Assembly (NCBI RefSeq): GCF_018889995.1
Contig: NZ_CP076547.1
Coordinates: 2,790,001 to 2,854,000, forward strand
Origin: Subtercola sp. PAMC28395
Lineage (GTDB): Bacteria; Actinomycetota; Actinomycetes; Actinomycetales; Microbacteriaceae
DNA length: 64,000 bases
Direction: 5' to 3'
Position 1 is the stretch's first letter. Every line of letters starts with the position of its first letter. The position numbers and the translations under genes were made by a program. Under the pieces are notes generated by a model, which was given only the letters and a program-made list of their open reading frames with translations, was not told the DNA's origin and ran no database searches. Positions 25,316 to 33,765 of this stretch are shown here, one piece after another.

Positions 25316-26230
25316 CTAGTAGGCGCCCTTCACGACGTTGATGAGGTCGTCGCCGGATACGTACCGCCGCACCTGGGCGTTCACCAGCGCGAAGGCTCGC
25401 GGCCCGGCCTGCGTGATGGAGCCGGCCGCGTGCGGGGTGATGATCAGGTTCGGTGCCTTCCACAGCGGGTGGCCTGCTGGCAGCGGCTCCGGCTCCATCA
25501 CGTCGAGGGCAGCGCGCAGCCGACCCGTCGTCAGCTCGGCGAGCAGTGCGTCGGTGTCGACGACCTTGCCGCGCGCGACGTTGACGAGCAGAGCTCCGTC
25601 GGCCATGAGGGCCAGGAACTCGGCGTCTACGAGACCAGTCGTGTCGGGGGTGAGCGGAACCGTCAGCACCACCACGTCGGCCTCGGGCAGAAGGCTCGGC
25701 AGCTCCGTGATCGCATGGATACCGTCGCGTGCCGTGTGGGCCACGAACACCGGATCAGCATCGAAGCTCCTCAGCCGGCGGGCGGTCTGCTCACCGAGGT
25801 CACCGGCGCCGATGATCAGAACCCGCTTGTCGCGCAGGTCGTCAGCCTCCATCGGATCCCACTGGCCCTGTCGCTGCGCCTCGACGAAGTGTGGCAGTCG
25901 ACGAAGCGTGGCCAGGATGACCGTCAGCACCATCTCTGCGACCGCCGAACCGTGCACGCCGCGCGCGGTGCAGAGCGTGACGCCGTCGGGAACGAAGTCG
26001 AGGATGTCCTCCACGCCGGCGCTCGTCAGCTGGGTGACCTCGAGCCTGGGCATGGCTGCGAACTTGTCGGCCAGGTTTGTGGAATCCTCGACCTGCGGCA
26101 CCCAGAAGACGGTCTCCGCCAGGCGCTCGGGCTTGTCGCGCTCGCCGTTCCAGATGATCACCTCGACACCGTCGGGCAGGTCACCGAGAAGCTCTCGAGC
26201 ATTTGAATCAGGTACGCAGACCACAGTCAT
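25316..26230 (-). CDS. D-isomer-specific 2-hydroxyacid dehydrogenase
   Basis: A 304-residue NAD(P)H-dependent oxidoreductase. It has the Rossmann motif LIIGAGDLGEQTARRL, the catalytic Arg in VNVARGKVVD, the Glu in ALDVMEPEPLP and the His in ITPHAAGSI. Its size fits the short GhrA/phosphoglycerate-dehydrogenase-like group that reduces glyoxylate or hydroxypyruvate, but the substrate cannot be named. It is divergent from the aldonolactone-oxidase-like gene, with about 190 bp between the start codons. Confidence 0.88.
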   Translation of the reverse strand: MTVVCVPDSNARELLGDLPDGVEVIIWNGERDKPERLAETVFWVPQVEDSTNLADKFAAMPRLEVTQLTSAGVEDILDFVPDGVTLCTARGVHGSAVAEMVLTVILATLRRLPHFVEAQRQGQWDPMEADDLRDKRVLIIGAGDLGEQTARRLRSFDADPVFVAHTARDGIHAITELPSLLPEADVVVLTVPLTPDTTGLVDAEFLALMADGALLVNVARGKVVDTDALLAELTTGRLRAALDVMEPEPLPAGHPLWKAPNLIITPHAAGSITQAGPRAFALVNAQVRRYVSGDDLINVVKGAY

Positions 26231-26422
26231 AGCTCCAGCGTAGTCAACGCCGAGACCAGGCCTTCGCTGTGTTGTCTCCGAGATTTCTACACAACGTGGA
26301 AGTTCGTCGACCGGAAGTACCTAGACTGAAATATGGCGACTCATAGCTCGGGTGCCGGTGAATCAGCTCTACCGAACATTCCGGCCCCGAGGGCAGGACT
26401 GAACTCGAACAGGAGACCCGCC

Positions 26423-27805
26423 ATGACAACAACGCCGCTCGCCTACCCCCGCCAGGAGCAGGAGCTCGCCGGCGAGGACACACGTCTCCGCAACTGGGCC
26501 AAGAACTCCACGCTCGGGCCGCCCGGGTCGGTCGTCGCCCCGGCCACTGAAGCAGAACTGTGCGACTATCTGTCAACCAGCGACGGTCGGGTCAGGATGA
26601 TCGGCAGCCGGATGTCGCCCGGCAGAATGATCCAGGTCGCAGACCGGATGGGCACCCTCCTCGACCTCAGCAGGCTCAGCGGCGTGATCTCCAGCACCGA
26701 TGACACCGCGACTTTCGCTGGTTCGACCCCCTTGGCCGACGTGTACGCATTCCTGTCCGCGCGCGGGCAGATGCTACCTGCCTCCCCCGGAGTGATCGCC
26801 GAGCAGACACTGGCTGGCGCCCTGGCCACCGGAACCCATGGTCAGGGCCTGAATCAGAGCTCGATCGCAGGGGCCGCACTGTCGATTCGGATGGTGCTTG
26901 CCGACGGCACGGTGACAGAGTTCGACCGTGACCACCCGGACTTTCCTGCAGTCCAGCTCAGCCTCGGCTCGCTGGGAGTCATCACGGCGGTGACGCTGCG
27001 CGCGCGGGAGTCGATGATCTACACCTGCCTGAAGAACGCCGTCGGGGCCGACCGTCTCGACGCTGACCTGGAGACGTGGAACCGGGAGAACAGTCTGGTC
27101 AAGGCGTGGTGGTTCCCCCAGGAGAACCAGGTCCAGGTCTGGAAAGCCAACGAGGCCACCGCCGATGAGGTACGTCGTTATCGAGCCGGAGGTGGCGAGC
27201 TGCTGCAGCACGCGATCACCAACAACACGATGAACGACACCGTGGAGTCGACGCTGCGCCACCTTCGCGACGATACCAAGGGCGTCGCCGACGACGGCAA
27301 ACCGCTTCAAACCGTGACGAGATTCCGTGACTTCACCGACGTGACGGGTGATGTGTACCAGATCTTCTGCCGAGGGATCGCCACCCCCCAGATAAATGTC
27401 GAAATCGCCATCCCGCTGGCTCGGGCCGGAGAGGTGATCACAAAGATCAAGAAGTGGCACCGGGAGACCCAGCCCCGAATGCACTACCCGGTCATCCTGC
27501 GCTGCACCGGCCCATCCGACGGGTGGCTGAGTCCCTCTCACGACCAGGACACCTGCTACTTCGGCTTCGTGGTCTATTACGCAGCCGACGGCTCGCTGTC
27601 TGAAGAGGGCGAGAGCTATCTGAGGGCGGTGGAACGAGCGCTGGCCGAGGAGGGTGGCCGGCCGCACTGGGGCAAGTACTTCGACGAGTCCCTGTATGAC
27701 TGGGCGGCGCTCTACCCTCAGTGGGAAGCCTTCCGCCGCGTGCGTGAGGCCCTTGACCCGCAGCACCGCTTCGGCAATGCGTTCACTGAAGCACTGCTCG
27801 ACTGA
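26423..27805 (+). CDS. FAD-binding aldonolactone-oxidase-like flavoprotein
   Basis: A 460-residue protein from ATG 26423, with AGGAGA 9 nt upstream. It has a PCMH-type FAD domain (VVAPATEAELCDYL; LPASPGVIAEQTLAGALATG; THGQGL) and the D-arabinono-1,4-lactone oxidase C-terminal signature GGRPHWGKYFD with PQHRFGNAF. In the family the first FAD loop usually reads GxGHS, where the His binds FAD covalently; here it is RMIGSRMSPGRM, so the His is missing and FAD is probably held non-covalently. It is in one transcription unit with a GT8 gene 30 bp downstream. Expected reaction: oxidation of a sugar lactone or alditol with O2 or another acceptor. Confidence 0.85.
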   Translation: MTTTPLAYPRQEQELAGEDTRLRNWAKNSTLGPPGSVVAPATEAELCDYLSTSDGRVRMIGSRMSPGRMIQVADRMGTLLDLSRLSGVISSTDDTATFAGSTPLADVYAFLSARGQMLPASPGVIAEQTLAGALATGTHGQGLNQSSIAGAALSIRMVLADGTVTEFDRDHPDFPAVQLSLGSLGVITAVTLRARESMIYTCLKNAVGADRLDADLETWNRENSLVKAWWFPQENQVQVWKANEATADEVRRYRAGGGELLQHAITNNTMNDTVESTLRHLRDDTKGVADDGKPLQTVTRFRDFTDVTGDVYQIFCRGIATPQINVEIAIPLARAGEVITKIKKWHRETQPRMHYPVILRCTGPSDGWLSPSHDQDTCYFGFVVYYAADGSLSEEGESYLRAVERALAEEGGRPHWGKYFDESLYDWAALYPQWEAFRRVREALDPQHRFGNAFTEALLD

Positions 27806-27835
27806 CGTGACCCTGCCACGAGAGGAGCACCGCCC

Positions 27836-28783
27836 ATGAACGCCTGGGTGACGTTGCTGACGCAGCCCAACTACCTAATTGGGGTCCGGACGCTGAACGC
27901 CTCACTGGCGGCTTCTGGCAGCGAGGCTCCACTCGTCGTCATGGTCACTGAGGGAATCGACGAGCAGGCCCGGAATGTCCTCCGAGACGATGGGTGCCTC
28001 CTGCGCGAGGTGATTCCCCTGCGCCCAGCCGACGGGTCGACCAGCAACTACGCAAACTCCCGTTTCGCGGAGGTGTGGACCAAGCTCGCCGTCTGGGGAC
28101 TCACCGAGTTCGAGCGTGTCGTCTTTCTTGACGCCGACATGCTGGTGACACAGAACATGGATGAGCTGTTCTCGCTCGATCTGGCCGACGGGGCCATTGC
28201 CGCGTGCCACGCATGCCGATGCAACCCCAATCGGATTGCAAGCTATCCATCGAGTTGGACTCCGGGCAACTGCTTCTACACTCACTGCCGAGGTGGGGAC
28301 CACGTCACCGAGCCGGGAGCGACCGACAACTACCTGAACGGTGGCTTCATCGTATTGTCGCCCGACGAGGCCGTTCTCACCGAGATGGTGAGGCGGATAG
28401 CGGATGTGGACGACCTGTCACAGTACCCATTCGCCGAGCAGGACTTCCTCAACGAGTTCTACCGCGACCGCTGGCTTCCGCTGCCCTACGTGTACAACGC
28501 GCTGAAGACCCTGCCACACCAACACCCGTTGGTCTGGGACCTGACGAAAGTGAAGAACATCCACTACATCATCGACAAGCCGTGGGACAGGCCGCTCGAT
28601 CCTTCTGATCGGTACTTTGACCTGGCCCGGCTCTGGTGGGAGATGGCTGACACCCTGAGCACACCCGTCACAGATCTGTCACAGGCCTCGCCGCGGTCGG
28701 CGCAGGCCCAGCAGAATCAAGACGATTCCGACCGCCGCGACGACAATTCCGATGTACAACCACATGCGGTCACCGGTCATTGA
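27836..28783 (+). CDS. Family 8 glycosyltransferase (glycogenin-like)
   Basis: A 315-residue protein with an AGGAG-containing leader. Features are the opening AWVTLLTQPNYLIGVRTLNA, the DXD metal site VVFLDADMLVTQNMDELF, DNYLNGGFIVLSPDEA, FAEQDFLNEFY, and the late VKNIHYIIDKPWDRP with a UDP-contacting His, all characteristic of GT8. The last 30 residues (ASPRSAQAQQNQDDSDRRDD onward) are low-complexity and are encoded opposite a small membrane protein gene, overlapping it by 105 bp; the folded domain ends before that. It pairs with the flavoprotein upstream. Confidence 0.9.
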   Translation: MNAWVTLLTQPNYLIGVRTLNASLAASGSEAPLVVMVTEGIDEQARNVLRDDGCLLREVIPLRPADGSTSNYANSRFAEVWTKLAVWGLTEFERVVFLDADMLVTQNMDELFSLDLADGAIAACHACRCNPNRIASYPSSWTPGNCFYTHCRGGDHVTEPGATDNYLNGGFIVLSPDEAVLTEMVRRIADVDDLSQYPFAEQDFLNEFYRDRWLPLPYVYNALKTLPHQHPLVWDLTKVKNIHYIIDKPWDRPLDPSDRYFDLARLWWEMADTLSTPVTDLSQASPRSAQAQQNQDDSDRRDDNSDVQPHAVTGH

Positions 28784-28888
28784 ACTGCCGGGAATGAGAT
28801 TTGCGCCCTGCCCGGCAAACACCGCGCCCACAATGAGGGCAAAAGCACCGACAACGACGAGCACTATCCGACCTACACGACTGTCCAT
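28679..28888 (-). CDS. Small two-helix membrane protein (69 aa)
   Basis: Two hydrophobic segments (IVLVVVGAFALIVGAVFAGQ and MWLYIGIVVAAVGIVLILLG) are joined by a short loop GANLIPGSSMTGDR and end in a basic tail LRRPRRGL. A truncated paralogue exists at 15652-15816 on the same strand; conservation between the two copies, including the loop, supports a real gene. Its 3' part overlaps the GT8 coding end by 105 bp in antisense. Function unknown. Confidence 0.7.
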   Translation of the reverse strand: MDSRVGRIVLVVVGAFALIVGAVFAGQGANLIPGSSMTGDRMWLYIGIVVAAVGIVLILLGLRRPRRGL

Positions 28889-29015
28889 AGTCTCAACCTA
28901 GCCTCAGCCCCGCTCGAGGTCACCACCTCAGACGGATTTATGGGGCTTGGAGGGGCGCTCGAGAGGAATTGACCTTGAGGGCACTTTCGCTGGAATGCCC
29001 GGTGGTCACTACACC

Positions 29016-29807
29016 TCAGTCGACGACAGTTCCTTCTATCGCAGAGGCCGTTGCCTTGGCCAGGCGTTTGCCGATCAGATGGTCACTGCCGAGGATTCTG
29101 TGTGTACGAACGCCTGACAGGCGCGAGACGATTTTGAGCACTCCTTCCGAGTGGAATTCATCGAGACTTCCGTAAATGACATCGACGGGTACCGTGATAG
29201 AGGCCAAGTCGCTGATGGTTGTCTGCGATTCGATGGAGTTCTTCAACGATTTAACGAACGGGGTCCAGGTGCGGTCGTTGATATCCATCGCCTTGGGTAT
29301 GGAGAGGAAGCGCTCGACGATCGCGGCATGACGGAGCGTGAACTCCTTGTTTTCCCGCACGTACTTGTAGGCGCGGAGGTAGAAGTCCATCACGCCGCGA
29401 TCGAGCTTGTCACTGAGTTCCTCGGGAGAAAGGTAGATCGGAGGGCTCACGAGAACCACCTTTTCGATGCTGAGCCGTGTTCGGGCGGCGAGGCGGGCGG
29501 CGATCAGACTGCCCATCGAGTGCCCGACAAGCACGAAGGGGGTCTTCAGGTGCAGATTTCGGATGGCACGCTCGACGGCGGCGGCATGATCGCCGATGGT
29601 GTAATCGCAATTTTCAGGAATGGGCGATCCACCGAAACCGAGCAGGTCGATCGCTATGCAACGGTGGTTCTGCTGAATAAGCGGCACCACGTTCGCGAAG
29701 GTCACCGACGAGGATGCTACGCCGTGCAGCAACACAACCGGTGGGCCCGCGCCCACATCGATCGCGACATGCAATTTGAGCTCACCTTGGCTACGTCGAA
29801 GAATCAT
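29016..29807 (-). CDS. Alpha/beta hydrolase
   Basis: A 263-residue single-domain hydrolase. It has PPVVLLHGVASSSVTFANVV (oxyanion hole), RCIAIDLLGFGGSP, the nucleophile elbow LVGHSMGSLIAARLA, the acid in VIYGSLDEFHSE and the His in ILGSDHLIG. The triad is complete. No signal peptide. Substrate not predictable; the layout fits esterases or meta-cleavage-type hydrolases. Confidence 0.88.
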   Translation of the reverse strand: MILRRSQGELKLHVAIDVGAGPPVVLLHGVASSSVTFANVVPLIQQNHRCIAIDLLGFGGSPIPENCDYTIGDHAAAVERAIRNLHLKTPFVLVGHSMGSLIAARLAARTRLSIEKVVLVSPPIYLSPEELSDKLDRGVMDFYLRAYKYVRENKEFTLRHAAIVERFLSIPKAMDINDRTWTPFVKSLKNSIESQTTISDLASITVPVDVIYGSLDEFHSEGVLKIVSRLSGVRTHRILGSDHLIGKRLAKATASAIEGTVVD

Positions 29808-30151
29808 CGATGTCTCCTCTCTGCGGTCGGGTGACCGACCATTTTGCGCCTGTCAGCAGCGCATCAACCAACCAGCCCTGCGCGACGATTTCGGCGCGGT
29901 AAGGCTCAGGCTAACGCGGAGCTCACGGAGAGTCACTGCGTCTGTGCGGGCGATCTCACCCCGTGGCGGTCTCCGTAATATGGGCTGTGATTCCGGGGGG
30001 ACGTGCAGGCATGAGCATCGGCACCGCAACAGCCCGACGGTTGAGGCTGTAAGAGCGTGCCGTGGAGAATTGCGAAGTGTTGCTAGGCTCTGGTCACTGG
30101 ACTTGGGACCCTCTCAGATTTTTCGTCTACGAACCATGGAAGCGAAGAATC
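29808..30151. other. Intergenic stretch between divergent genes
   Basis: A 344-bp gap separating the hydrolase from the allene-oxide-cyclase-like gene. It must hold both promoters. I see no coding sequence, strong inverted repeat or known motif in it. Confidence 0.4.
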
Positions 30152-30697
30152 ATGCCACCGATTTCACGACGGAATCTGCTTGTCATCGCGACTTCGGCTG
30201 CAGGCCTCGGCGGGGTGCTGGCACCGGAGAGTGCGAGCGCATCTGCGTCGGTCACTGCCACGGCCCCGACCATACCTGCAACAGCAGAACCAAAACAATC
30301 CGACGCCATCGCTCTGGAAGCGAGCGCTGTGCAGTCGCTCGGCGACCACGCACCGCGCCCTGTGGGAGCGAGCGTGACGCTGACGGGCTACCTGCATGAC
30401 CAGCCGGGCGGCCCCGTCACGGGCTCGTTCTACTCCCTGGGAACGGTTCTCTCCCTTCCTCAGCGCGGCGACAACTCCCACGCGACCGTCGAAACGCAGG
30501 TCTTGAGCTTCGACGAAGGCACCGCAAGGGCCGGAACCATAACGGGATCAGGCCTCGTTCGTCATGATGGAAGCGGACACTTCACCGTCACCGGTGGCAC
30601 CGGTCGGTTCAGCGGGGTCCGTGGCAGTTACACCACAACGCTTCACCCCAACTCCGGTGGGCGCGGCACGGGAGCATTCTCCATCGTTCTTACTTGA
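30152..30697 (+). CDS. Tat-exported allene-oxide-cyclase-like beta-barrel protein
   Basis: A 181-residue protein from ATG 30152. It has a twin-arginine signal (SRRNLLVIATSAAGLGGVLA with cleavage near SASA). The mature part carries the barrel signature GSFYSLGTVLSLPQRG, then TITGSGLVRHDGSGHFTVTG, then GTGRFSGVRGSYTTTL, shared by plant dirigent/allene oxide cyclase folds and bacterial relatives. The plant proteins guide stereochemistry of reactive intermediates; the bacterial function is unknown. An Hcp-family gene follows 82 bp downstream on the same strand. Confidence 0.75.
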   Translation: MPPISRRNLLVIATSAAGLGGVLAPESASASASVTATAPTIPATAEPKQSDAIALEASAVQSLGDHAPRPVGASVTLTGYLHDQPGGPVTGSFYSLGTVLSLPQRGDNSHATVETQVLSFDEGTARAGTITGSGLVRHDGSGHFTVTGGTGRFSGVRGSYTTTLHPNSGGRGTGAFSIVLT

Positions 30698-30779
30698 CGC
30701 AGACCCTTCACTCGACGACCGCCCAGCGTGAACCGACAGCCACCGAGCACGCAATTACCGACAATGTAGGAGAATTCCC

Positions 30780-31271
30780 ATGCCATCGAACATGTTTGCC
30801 TCATTCAGCTCTATCCCGGTGGACTCGTCATCGAGTACCACCGACAAGCAGTTCGCGAACAAGGCCTTCGAGATCTCGAATTTCGTCTTCGGTGCGTCGA
30901 ATTCTGGGTCAACCCATGTGGGTAGCGGCGGCGGGGCAGGCAAGGTCAACGTGCGGGATATCAGCTTCGACATCAAGCAATCGAACCTCAGCATCTCGCT
31001 CTTCATAGCGATTGCCAAAGGGACTCACATCCCGACCGCGACCGTCTGGTTGCGAAATCCGAATTCCGTGTCAACGGGTACGACGATCACTGGCACCACC
31101 TACGAACTCTCCGATGTGCTTGTGACATCTCTGGCTGCAACGAACGCCGCGGATGCCCCGGGGTTGGAAACAGTGACACTGAACTTCGCGAGAATCAGGA
31201 TCACCAACCTCGCCGTGGGTCTCAAACCGAGCGTGGCGGCCTGGGACATCACGAACAACGTCGCATTCTGA
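30780..31271 (+). CDS. Hcp-family (type VI tube-like) protein
   Basis: A 163-residue protein with AGGAG at 30768-30772. The order AFEISNFVFGASNSG, HVGSGGGAGKVNVRDISFDI, SISLFIAIAKGTHIPTATVW and TYELSDVLVTSL, then LETVTLNFARIRITN, follows Hcp1-family proteins, whose hexameric rings build the T6SS tube. No other T6SS gene is in the window. Lone Hcp-like proteins occur in actinobacteria without T6SS, where their role is not established. It lies directly after an exported barrel protein. Confidence 0.8.
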   Translation: MPSNMFASFSSIPVDSSSSTTDKQFANKAFEISNFVFGASNSGSTHVGSGGGAGKVNVRDISFDIKQSNLSISLFIAIAKGTHIPTATVWLRNPNSVSTGTTITGTTYELSDVLVTSLAATNAADAPGLETVTLNFARIRITNLAVGLKPSVAAWDITNNVAF

Positions 31272-31544
31272 AACGGGGCACGTGGGCCGCCGCCGCGTGA
31301 CAGCCGCCGGGCAGGCGTCTATGCCGGAATTCAGCGCGAATTCACTCATTTGAGGGGGAAAAAGTCAACCCCGGAACGAATACTGGACTATTTGACTGCG
31401 ACACGCAGAAATCGGTCATTCGCCGCTCGGCTGACCGTTATGCTCTGAGAAATGCACCAGTGACCCAGCGTCGGGTTCGGCTCCTCTCGGGCCCGTCGGC
31501 GGATCATTCCTCCACACCCGACTACCCTGCCCATGGAGCACACA

Positions 31545-31703
31545 ATGATGTTTGCACTGGTTGCCATTCTTCTCACTGTCTGGATAATCGTCTCTCTGCC
31601 CATCGCCCTCATCATGGGGCGAATTCCTCGCCTCGCTGAGCGAGCAGAGCTGCAACACGCCGAGACCGCTGCCAGCGGCGTCGTCGGTACGATCACGCGC
31701 TGA
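31545..31703 (+). CDS. Very small membrane protein (52 aa)
   Basis: The ATG at 31545 follows GGAG at 31535-31538 at proper spacing. The product starts MFALVAILLTVWIIVSLPIA after a first Met, forms one transmembrane helix, and ends in a polar tail (ERAELQHAETAASGVVGTIT). An ATG 12 nt upstream is in frame. Small single-span proteins of this form are widespread; the role is unknown. It lies 273 bp after the Hcp-like gene. Confidence 0.5.
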   Translation: MMFALVAILLTVWIIVSLPIALIMGRIPRLAERAELQHAETAASGVVGTITR

Positions 31704-31891
31704 CTGCGCGCAGCCAGCGGCACCAACGACGCGCGACCATATCGCCGTAGGAGCGCGCGTTTCGCCGTTGCATGCCGCGCCGGGTTCCTGACCGTCAGGC
31801 TCGTTGCAGGCCGCCTCAGGCGAATCTGTCAGGTGCTCGTCTGGTTCTCGGCGTGCATGCCGCGCCGAAGCACGTCGGCGCCGCTCCCGCT

Positions 31892-32644
31892 TTACGCAGC
31901 GACGGGCACGACCACAGAACTGGCCAGTGCGGAGAGGACCAGGGAGAGCTGCCCGATCGGAGCGCCGGGGGCTTCGGGGTGCCACTGCACGCCGTAGATC
32001 GGAGCCGAGCGGTGTTCGAGTGCTTCCGGAGTGCCGTCGGCTGCGATTCCCACGACGACGAGACCGTCACCGATGCGATCTGCTGCCTGGTGATGTGCGC
32101 TCTGCACGCCGACCCGAGTGGCCCCCAGGTGGCCTGCGAGCCTGCTCGCCTCGCTCAGATCGACTTCGTGTCGGGTCATCGTCGATTCGACCGGCACGCC
32201 GACGTTCGTGTGCGAGGTCTGTTCGCCCAGGTCTTGGAGCAAAGTGCCACCGAGCGCGACGTTGATGATCTGAAGTCCCCGGCAGATGCCGAGCAGCGGG
32301 GTCTGCGTCTCGAGCGCGCGACGCACCAACGCGATCTGCGCCTCGTCGGCGATTTCACAGTGCCTGCCCTCGCCCCGGTAGCCTGACGACGCACCGTAGA
32401 ACCGCGGGTCGATGTCCTCGCCGCCCATCACGACGAGCGCGTCGGCGTTTCGGGTGAGTTCGAGCAGCTTCTCAGTGCCCACATCGGCGGCACCAACGCG
32501 GAGCACCGAGTACCCGAGACGCTCTCCTTCGGCGACGACGGCCGAATTCAGGGTGTTGACGTAGGCATGGTACTCCGGGCGATCGGGCCGAAACCGCGTC
32601 ACCTCGACGACGGCGAGCGTCTTCGTGGCGGTGGTGTCAGGCAT
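31892..32644 (-). CDS. Class I glutamine amidotransferase-like (gamma-glutamyl-GABA hydrolase family)
   Basis: A 250-residue PuuD-type protein. It has VVMGGEDIDPRFYG, the nucleophile Cys in LLGICRGLQIINVALGG, the substrate-facing QSAHHQAADRIG and the His-Glu pair in YGVQWHPEAPG. The family hydrolyses gamma-glutamyl amides, for example gamma-glutamyl-GABA in putrescine breakdown. It is divergent from an arginase-family gene, another nitrogen-metabolism enzyme, which fits a polyamine/arginine-related role by inference. Confidence 0.88.
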   Translation of the reverse strand: MPDTTATKTLAVVEVTRFRPDRPEYHAYVNTLNSAVVAEGERLGYSVLRVGAADVGTEKLLELTRNADALVVMGGEDIDPRFYGASSGYRGEGRHCEIADEAQIALVRRALETQTPLLGICRGLQIINVALGGTLLQDLGEQTSHTNVGVPVESTMTRHEVDLSEASRLAGHLGATRVGVQSAHHQAADRIGDGLVVVGIAADGTPEALEHRSAPIYGVQWHPEAPGAPIGQLSLVLSALASSVVVPVAA

Positions 32645-32831
32645 CCGGAATTCTCCTCGTTGCGGTCGATCCGTCGTTCAGGGCGTGTGCGTGATTCAAG
32701 TAAACGGCTCCACAAGCCCCACGGCCAGTCGCAAGGTAACGTGCCGTCACAATCCTCGCGGCCACGTACCGTGCGACACGCGATGGATGCCTGGCAACCA
32801 ATTGGCCGAACGCTCGTGCCAGACTGAGAAT

Positions 32832-33707
32832 GTGCCAGCTACCTTTCTCGTTGTTCCCCAGTGGCAGGGTTCCGGTTCGAGCCGGGCCATGCAGCTCAGT
32901 GACGGTGCCGACGCGATTGCGGGCGACCTGCCGGCGGCAGTGACGCGGCGTGTCGAGGTGCCGCTCGGTGCCGGCGAAAGCCTGGACACGGGTGTGCACC
33001 GGGCCAGTTCGATACGCATGATCCGGGACGCGGTTGCAGCGGCCCTCGGCGCCGATTCCGATGAGGGCGAGGGCGAACCTGGCGTTGTCGTGACCATCGG
33101 CGGGGACTGCGGTGTCGAACTCGCGCCCGTCGCCCGCGCGGTCGGTCAGCACCCCGAACTGGCTGTGGTGTGGCTCGACGCCCACGCAGACCTCTCGACG
33201 CCTGACGAATCACCCTCCGGCGCGTTCTCGGGAATGGTGTTGCGCACGCTGCTCGGCGACGGTCCAGAGTTGCTGGTGCCTGCCGCCGGCGAGACGCTCA
33301 CGGCCTCGCGGGTGGTGCTGGCTGGCACGCGATCGTACGGCGACGACGAAGAGGCCTTCATCGAGGAGAAGGCGATCCGGCTCGTCACGGTCGACCAGCT
33401 CCAGCACAGCGAAGACCTGGAACGCGGAGACGCCCTGGTTGCCGCAGTCGAGTCGACCGGCGCGACGTCGGTGTACCTGCACGTGGACCTCGACGTTCTC
33501 GACCCTGCCGAGATCGCCGGAATCAGCTACCCGGAGCCGTTCGGTCTCACCGTGGCAGCCCTGGTGGAGAACATCACCGCGGTTCGCCGACGCTTCACCC
33601 TCGTCGGGGCCGGAATAACGCAGTTCGCGCCGTCGAGCCCCGATACGGCCGCCGACGACCTGTCAGCGGTGCTGCGCATCATCTCGGCGCTGACCCGGCC
33701 CCTTTGA
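32832..33707 (+). CDS. Arginase/agmatinase/formiminoglutamase family protein
   Basis: A 291-residue protein with a GTG start at 32832. The binuclear manganese motifs are present: TIGGDCGVELAPV (in place of GGDHS), VVWLDAHADLSTP and LHVDLDVLDPAEI. The GGDCGVE variant is typical of an actinobacterial subgroup with unproven substrate, so I do not assign arginase. It is expected to hydrolyse a guanidino or formimino compound, releasing urea or formamide. Confidence 0.85.
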   Translation: MPATFLVVPQWQGSGSSRAMQLSDGADAIAGDLPAAVTRRVEVPLGAGESLDTGVHRASSIRMIRDAVAAALGADSDEGEGEPGVVVTIGGDCGVELAPVARAVGQHPELAVVWLDAHADLSTPDESPSGAFSGMVLRTLLGDGPELLVPAAGETLTASRVVLAGTRSYGDDEEAFIEEKAIRLVTVDQLQHSEDLERGDALVAAVESTGATSVYLHVDLDVLDPAEIAGISYPEPFGLTVAALVENITAVRRRFTLVGAGITQFAPSSPDTAADDLSAVLRIISALTRPL

Positions 33708-33765
33708 GTCCGGGCAGCGGGCCGGCTGACAGGTCCCGGCACCGAGTTCGACGTAGCATCGAAGC

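Noticed and set aside
7480..30000. Duplicate tRNA-Arg 3' end as the far attachment site
   Set aside because: No second copy of the TTCGAATCTGCGTGGGGCC segment was seen, so no island boundary is claimed.
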